The translations under genes and the position numbers were made by a program. DNA of 18,066 nt from Trichodesmium sp. jk18x7bins.61 (GTDB lineage: Bacteria > Cyanobacteriota > Cyanobacteriia > Cyanobacteriales > Microcoleaceae), in contig JAJEAQ010000314.1 of NCBI GenBank assembly GCA_022822685.1, positions 1-18,066 of the forward strand. Reading direction: 5' to 3'. The notes under the pieces are model-generated. The model had not been told where the DNA came from and ran no database searches. It worked only from the letters and a program-made list of their open reading frames with translations. Shown here piece after piece: positions 14,781 through 18,066 of this stretch. How positions within the stretch are numbered: position 1 is the first letter of the stretch; each line of letters starts with the position of its first letter.

Positions 14781-14855
14781 TTGTACCACTACTAAAGATT
14801 TAACTAGAAGATATCTATAAAAAAATCTAAAAACAGCATCAAATAGCCAATCTTC

Positions 14856-14946
14856 GGTGGGTGACGGCGGATCAAATCCCCGCCCGTACCGGCGGGATTT
14901 TAAAATATCCGATCATTAGTGTGGAATTCTTCCCACCTAACCCACC
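14856..14946. repeat. foldback repeat, GGTGGGTTA family, copy 2, with extra inner hairpin
   Basis: The arms GGTGGGTGA (14856-14864) and TAACCCACC (14938-14946) match copy 1, and both copies continue with CCTAC and then a TTAATCTT motif on the right. Relative to copy 1 it carries about 25 extra bases forming a strong GC hairpin (AATCCCCGCC and CCGGCGGGATT, about 14875-14899), as if a smaller palindromic repeat had inserted into a larger one. Confidence 0.7.
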
Positions 14947-15430
14947 CTACATCAAGGCTTAATCTTTTATTCATAGCTCCCCTCTAAAGTGTGACAAATA
15001 AAGTCAACAAAATCAAGTCAGAGGAAGAGCTGATTATATTCGATTCAGTTATCAAAAATATAAAATAACAGAGTCAATTTTACTATTAAATAGTACAGAA
15101 TACGCAATTAATTTTGTGTAACTACTTAAACTTATCAACCCTATATCTAATAGCGATTAGATCAAATCTATCAAAGCATGTGGCCATAATAGCTGTACTA
15201 AGGTAAGCAAATAAAACCATAATTTAGCATTAATATTAATAACTCGATATTTTATAACTTGAGATTGTGGCTGTGGGAAACATTTAGCAAAGGGGGCTAG
15301 TTTCCCCACCTAAAAAAGTTCGATAGCTTGGGAGCCTCTAGCTTTAGCTAGGGGTTCCTGACTCCATATATTTGTAGCTAAAATCTAATAAACATTATTA
15401 TAGAGCAAATATGCTAATTGATTGCTGATT
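14947..15430. other. spacer upstream of the kinase gene
   Basis: No gene is seen. The left half is AT-rich and featureless. Near 15268-15309 an imperfect inverted pair occurs (GTGGGAAA and TTTCCCCAC), followed by the strong hairpin at 15331-15358. The kinase promoter is presumably here, but no box pair can be assigned with confidence. Confidence 0.5.
15331..15358. repeat. strong hairpin in the kinase leader
   Basis: GGAGCCTCTAGC (15331-15342) pairs with GCTAGGGGTTCC (15347-15358) over a TTTA loop, 12 pairs of which two are G-T wobbles. It lies about 70 nt upstream of the kinase start. The sequence may be a dispersed repeat or a leader structure. It lacks a T-run on either strand, so it is not an obvious terminator. 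Confidence 0.6.
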
Positions 15431-17500
15431 ATGAATCATCGCATCAATCCTCACAGCCAGAATCCTGAAGACCCTGACAAGCAAATTGTCAGAAAAAATG
15501 AGACAATGGATGGGTTTTCCAATTACCCAACCATATTAAAAGAACGCTACCAAGTCATTAAGCCTTTAGGTGAAAGTGCCTGGAGTCATACATTTCTAGC
15601 CATAGACCAAGACAAACCTTCTAAACCGCCGTGTATTGTTAAGGAATTTGCCAACTTAGATGATAGAAAAGACTTGGTTTTTCAGGGTCAAGGAATTATT
15701 CCTACATTTAGCTGCGATCCTATACAGCTAGACAAAATTGGTAAACATCCTCTGGTTCCGGAACTATTAGCATCCGTAGAACATGATGGCCACCGTTATC
15801 TAGTACAAGAATATATTGAAGGCCGAAATTTGGCCATAGTACTCAGAGAAGATGGTGTATTTAGTGAAAATAAAATTTGGCAGATATTGAATCAGTTGTT
15901 GCCAGTCTTGGAATTTGTCCACGATCATCACCTGATTCACAGAGATATTAAACCAGAAAATATCATTTGTCGTAAACAGTCAGGAACAGATACTGAAGAA
16001 TTTGTTTTAGTGGATTTTGGTGTCACTATTTCTACTAATGGAGACCTATTCTCAATCGGAAGTATTAATGGTTCGGCTGAATATGCTGCCCCAGAACAAA
16101 CACAAGGGAAAATCTACTCCCGTAGTGACATATATAGTTTAGGAGTAACTTGTCTCTATCTATTAACGATGGTTTCACCCTTTGAACTATTTGATATTAA
16201 AGCAGACAAGTGGGTGTGGCGAGACTATTTAAAACATCCCATTAGTCGGCAGCTTGGTCGTATTTTAGATAAAATGGTGCAACGAGACCATCGTCAACGC
16301 TATAAGTCTGCTACGGAAGTGATTAAAGATATCAAGTACGGGCAAACACCAGTAGATATCATCCTGCAAAAACCAAGATGGGCAGTAGCTGCTTGGGGAG
16401 GAGCCGCGATCGCTCTGTTATCATTAGTGATTAGTTATCACTTACCATCTCCCCAACCTAAGTCATCATTGTCTTCATCTACTACTGCTCCTAATATAGA
16501 GCCAGTACCTGAGCCAAAAACACCTGACTTTGACCCTAATATGGGTAGACTACCTACTCTTATACCATCTACAGGAATAGTAGAGCAACTTTCTCCCCTA
16601 CGAACTTTGGCGACAACTTCTGGCCCAGTGTGGTCAATCGCAACTAGCCCTGATGGTCGCATTATTGCCAGTGGTAGTACAGATGGAACTATTCAACTAT
16701 TAGATCTGTATACTGGGAAAAATTTGGGTAAATTATCGGGACATGATGGGCCGGTTTGGTCTGTTGCTATGAGCCCAGATGGTCGTACTTTAGTTAGTGC
16801 TAGTGGAGACAGTACAATTAAAATTTGGAATCTCTACACTGGTAAATTGAAAAGAACTTTGTATGGTCATCTTAAAGATGTTTTCTCTGTAGCCATTAGC
16901 CCAGATGGAAATACAATCGCCAGTGTGAGCAAAGATAAAACGATTAAACTCTGGGATGTGAGTAGTGGTTTCCTATTGTATACCCTTTATGGACATTTAG
17001 ATGAGGTTCAGTCTGTTGCTTTCAGTTCCGATAGTAATACCTTAGCTAGTGGAAGTAACGATGGTACTGTCAAGCTATGGGATTGGCGTTATGGTAAACT
17101 GATACGCACACTCAGGGGGCACGGAGGGCCGGTTTGGTCTGTTGCTATTAGCCCAGACGGTAATACTTTAGCTAGTGGTAGCTGGGATAATACAATCAAG
17201 CTTTGGGATATAGGCAGTAAAAATCCCCAGCGAGTTAGTTGGCGCTCTCAACGTACTCTGATTGGTCATTCGGAGAAAGTACAATCTCTTGAGTTTAGCC
17301 CAGATGGTAACACCTTAGCTAGTGGAGATTTTGGAGGAACAATCAAACTCTGGCAAATCAATACAGGTGGTTTGATGGGAACTCTCAAAGGACATTCGGC
17401 TTGGGTGAATTTAACTTTTGACCCTCAAGGCCAGACTTTGATCAGTGGCAGTTTTGATGACACAATTAAGGTGTGGCGCTTTTCTAACCGCAGGTTCTAA
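15431..17500 (+). CDS. membrane-anchored Ser/Thr protein kinase with WD40 propeller
   Basis: This is 689 residues from ATG 15431. An in-frame TTG at 15422 would add three residues; no Shine-Dalgarno sequence distinguishes them. The Hanks-type kinase domain spans about residues 35-300: modified glycine loop LGESAWSHTFLA, ATP-binding Lys71 (CIVKEF), catalytic HRDIKPEN with Asp172, DFG at Asp195, and APEQ in the activation segment. A single hydrophobic segment (about 317-338, AVAAWGGAAIALLSLVI) and a Pro/Ser-rich linker follow. Then come seven WD40 units (about 390-687; repeated SPDGNTLASGS and IKLWD), which is one complete beta-propeller. The kinase is inferred to face the cytoplasm and the propeller the other side as a binding or sensing module, a layout common in filamentous cyanobacteria. 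The catalytic residues are intact. The partner is unknown. No gene of an obvious target lies next to it. Confidence 0.93.
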   Translation: MNHRINPHSQNPEDPDKQIVRKNETMDGFSNYPTILKERYQVIKPLGESAWSHTFLAIDQDKPSKPPCIVKEFANLDDRKDLVFQGQGIIPTFSCDPIQLDKIGKHPLVPELLASVEHDGHRYLVQEYIEGRNLAIVLREDGVFSENKIWQILNQLLPVLEFVHDHHLIHRDIKPENIICRKQSGTDTEEFVLVDFGVTISTNGDLFSIGSINGSAEYAAPEQTQGKIYSRSDIYSLGVTCLYLLTMVSPFELFDIKADKWVWRDYLKHPISRQLGRILDKMVQRDHRQRYKSATEVIKDIKYGQTPVDIILQKPRWAVAAWGGAAIALLSLVISYHLPSPQPKSSLSSSTTAPNIEPVPEPKTPDFDPNMGRLPTLIPSTGIVEQLSPLRTLATTSGPVWSIATSPDGRIIASGSTDGTIQLLDLYTGKNLGKLSGHDGPVWSVAMSPDGRTLVSASGDSTIKIWNLYTGKLKRTLYGHLKDVFSVAISPDGNTIASVSKDKTIKLWDVSSGFLLYTLYGHLDEVQSVAFSSDSNTLASGSNDGTVKLWDWRYGKLIRTLRGHGGPVWSVAISPDGNTLASGSWDNTIKLWDIGSKNPQRVSWRSQRTLIGHSEKVQSLEFSPDGNTLASGDFGGTIKLWQINTGGLMGTLKGHSAWVNLTFDPQGQTLISGSFDDTIKVWRFSNRRF

Positions 17501-17532
17501 GTTGTTTTGATGATAGCGATTTTATAGTAATT

Positions 17533-17588
17533 GAGCGCGATCGCTACTTTTGTCGGTTTGACTCTAGGCGAATGAAAAGCGATCGCTC
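17533..17588. repeat. two HIP1 sites in inverted-repeat context
   Basis: GCGATCGC occurs at 17537-17544 and 17579-17586. The extended arms GAGCGCGATCGCT (17533-17545) and AGCGATCGCTC (17578-17588) can pair with a small bulge, giving a hairpin 32 nt after the kinase stop. HIP1 is the highly over-represented octamer of cyanobacteria. The arrangement may simply reflect the palindromic nature of each site. Confidence 0.6.
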
Positions 17589-17629
17589 ACTCATATTATG
17601 TCTAGTTGAATACTGATAAATAATCGTGT

Positions 17630-17821
17630 ATGCATCAACAATTTCCTGGAAAATTTTCAGGCCAATACCTCCGACATCGTTGTTTTCAAAACCAAGATTT
17701 GACAGGGGCTGATTTTAGCGGTTGTGATTTAAGAGGTTGGAATTTTAGCGGTGCTATCCTGCTCAATGCCAATTTTCACTATGCCAGAGCGGTAACTTTT
17801 CTAATTGAAGTGTCACCTTGA
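17630..17821 (+). CDS. short pentapeptide-repeat protein, probably truncated
   Basis: This is 63 residues from ATG 17630, with no Shine-Dalgarno sequence. The centre has clear A(D/N)LxX pentapeptide units (NQDLTGADFSGCDLRGWNFS, then GAILLNANFHYARA), which would build a right-handed beta-helix. Such proteins are usually much longer, and this N-terminal pattern in cyanobacteria typically leads into more repeats or a membrane part. Here the repeat pattern breaks after residue 54 and a TGA follows eight residues later. I found no continuation in the other two plus frames, so deletion is likelier than a frameshift. It faces another pentapeptide gene end to end. The function is unknown. Confidence 0.6.
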   Translation: MHQQFPGKFSGQYLRHRCFQNQDLTGADFSGCDLRGWNFSGAILLNANFHYARAVTFLIEVSP

Positions 17822-17940
17822 GAGTAAGCCTTGACTATTTTTTCTCGTAAGTCGATTGAGTCAGCTTTCACTTTTATCTATTGATACATTTAATATTACT
17901 GTACCTGATTTACCTGCAATCTGCTGTCATAGGAACTTAA

Positions 17941-18066
17941 TTATTTTAAGGGGAAACTTAGCTGAGAGTAAAATTCTTTTGAATATTTAGCTTGTGCCCA
18001 ATTATTAGCAGCTTGAATCTGCAATGGATTCAATCCTTTTACATTTTGTAAGTTGGTATCTTGTAG
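17941..18066 (-). CDS. C-terminal end of a pentapeptide-repeat protein (5' part beyond the right edge)
   Basis: The minus strand is open from the window edge to TAA at 17941-17943, giving 41 residues. The visible sequence begins with the end of a pentapeptide unit (LQDTNLQNVKGL). It continues with NPLQIQAANNWAQAKYSKEF, the typical C-terminal cap of cyanobacterial pentapeptide-repeat proteins (a G-L-x-P-x-Q-I-x-x-A-x-N-W-x-x-A-x-Y pattern, as I recall it). It is convergent with the short pentapeptide gene at 17630. The start and full length cannot be seen. The 119 nt between the two genes contain nothing clear. Confidence 0.75.
   Translation of the reverse strand, partial: LQDTNLQNVKGLNPLQIQAANNWAQAKYSKEFYSQLSFPLK

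Noticed and set aside
15422..15430. TTG start for the kinase three codons upstream of ATG 15431
   Set aside because: ATG is preferred and no Shine-Dalgarno sequence favours the TTG. The difference is only three residues.
1..18066. tRNA or rRNA genes
   Set aside because: No cloverleaf-like GTTCGA arm with matching acceptor stem and no rRNA-like conserved stretch was noticed on either strand.

Overview
The window looks like the chromosome of a filamentous (Nostocales-type) cyanobacterium. It is AT-rich, carries nine copies of the cyanobacterial HIP1 octamer GCGATCGC (starting at 209, 3446, 5447, 7026, 11452, 13492, 16406, 17537 and 17579), and encodes a Ser/Thr kinase fused to WD40 repeats, pentapeptide-repeat proteins and many TPR proteins. 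Its intergenic gaps are filled with short palindromic or MITE-like repeats. The exact genus cannot be read from the sequence.

Positions 1-12863 hold a plus-strand glycan assembly and decoration cluster. In order: a TPR-GT2-GT4 double glycosyltransferase whose 5' end lies outside the window; a small protein with an unrecognised beta-rich domain plus TPRs; a decayed copy of that same domain; a Sulfotransfer_2-like sulfotransferase; a SAM methyltransferase broken by two single-base frameshifts; a TPR-sulfotransferase fusion; a second short sulfotransferase 23 nt downstream; a GT-A fold glycosyltransferase with a DxD motif; an intact SAM methyltransferase; and a TPR-GT61 glycosyltransferase. Three different PAPS-dependent sulfotransferase subfamilies within 5 kb, next to four predicted glycosyltransferase domains and two methyltransferases, suggest synthesis of a sulfated and perhaps methylated surface glycan or glycoprotein. 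This is inferred from domain content. No polymerase, flippase or export gene is visible. The cluster is decaying and rearranging: one domain relic, one frameshifted gene and three MITE insertions with target-site duplications lie within it.

Positions 12864-15430 form a repeat-rich divide around a minus-strand msrP (YedY) gene, the Tat-exported molybdopterin methionine-sulfoxide reductase subunit, with its own terminator. It contains a startless minus-strand reading frame that may be a gene relic, and two related foldback repeats carrying GGTGGGTTA/TAACCCACC arms.

Positions 15431-18066 encode a membrane-anchored Ser/Thr kinase with a seven-bladed WD40 sensor domain, a very short (probably truncated) pentapeptide-repeat protein, and, convergent to it on the minus strand, the 3' end of another pentapeptide-repeat gene that runs off the right edge.
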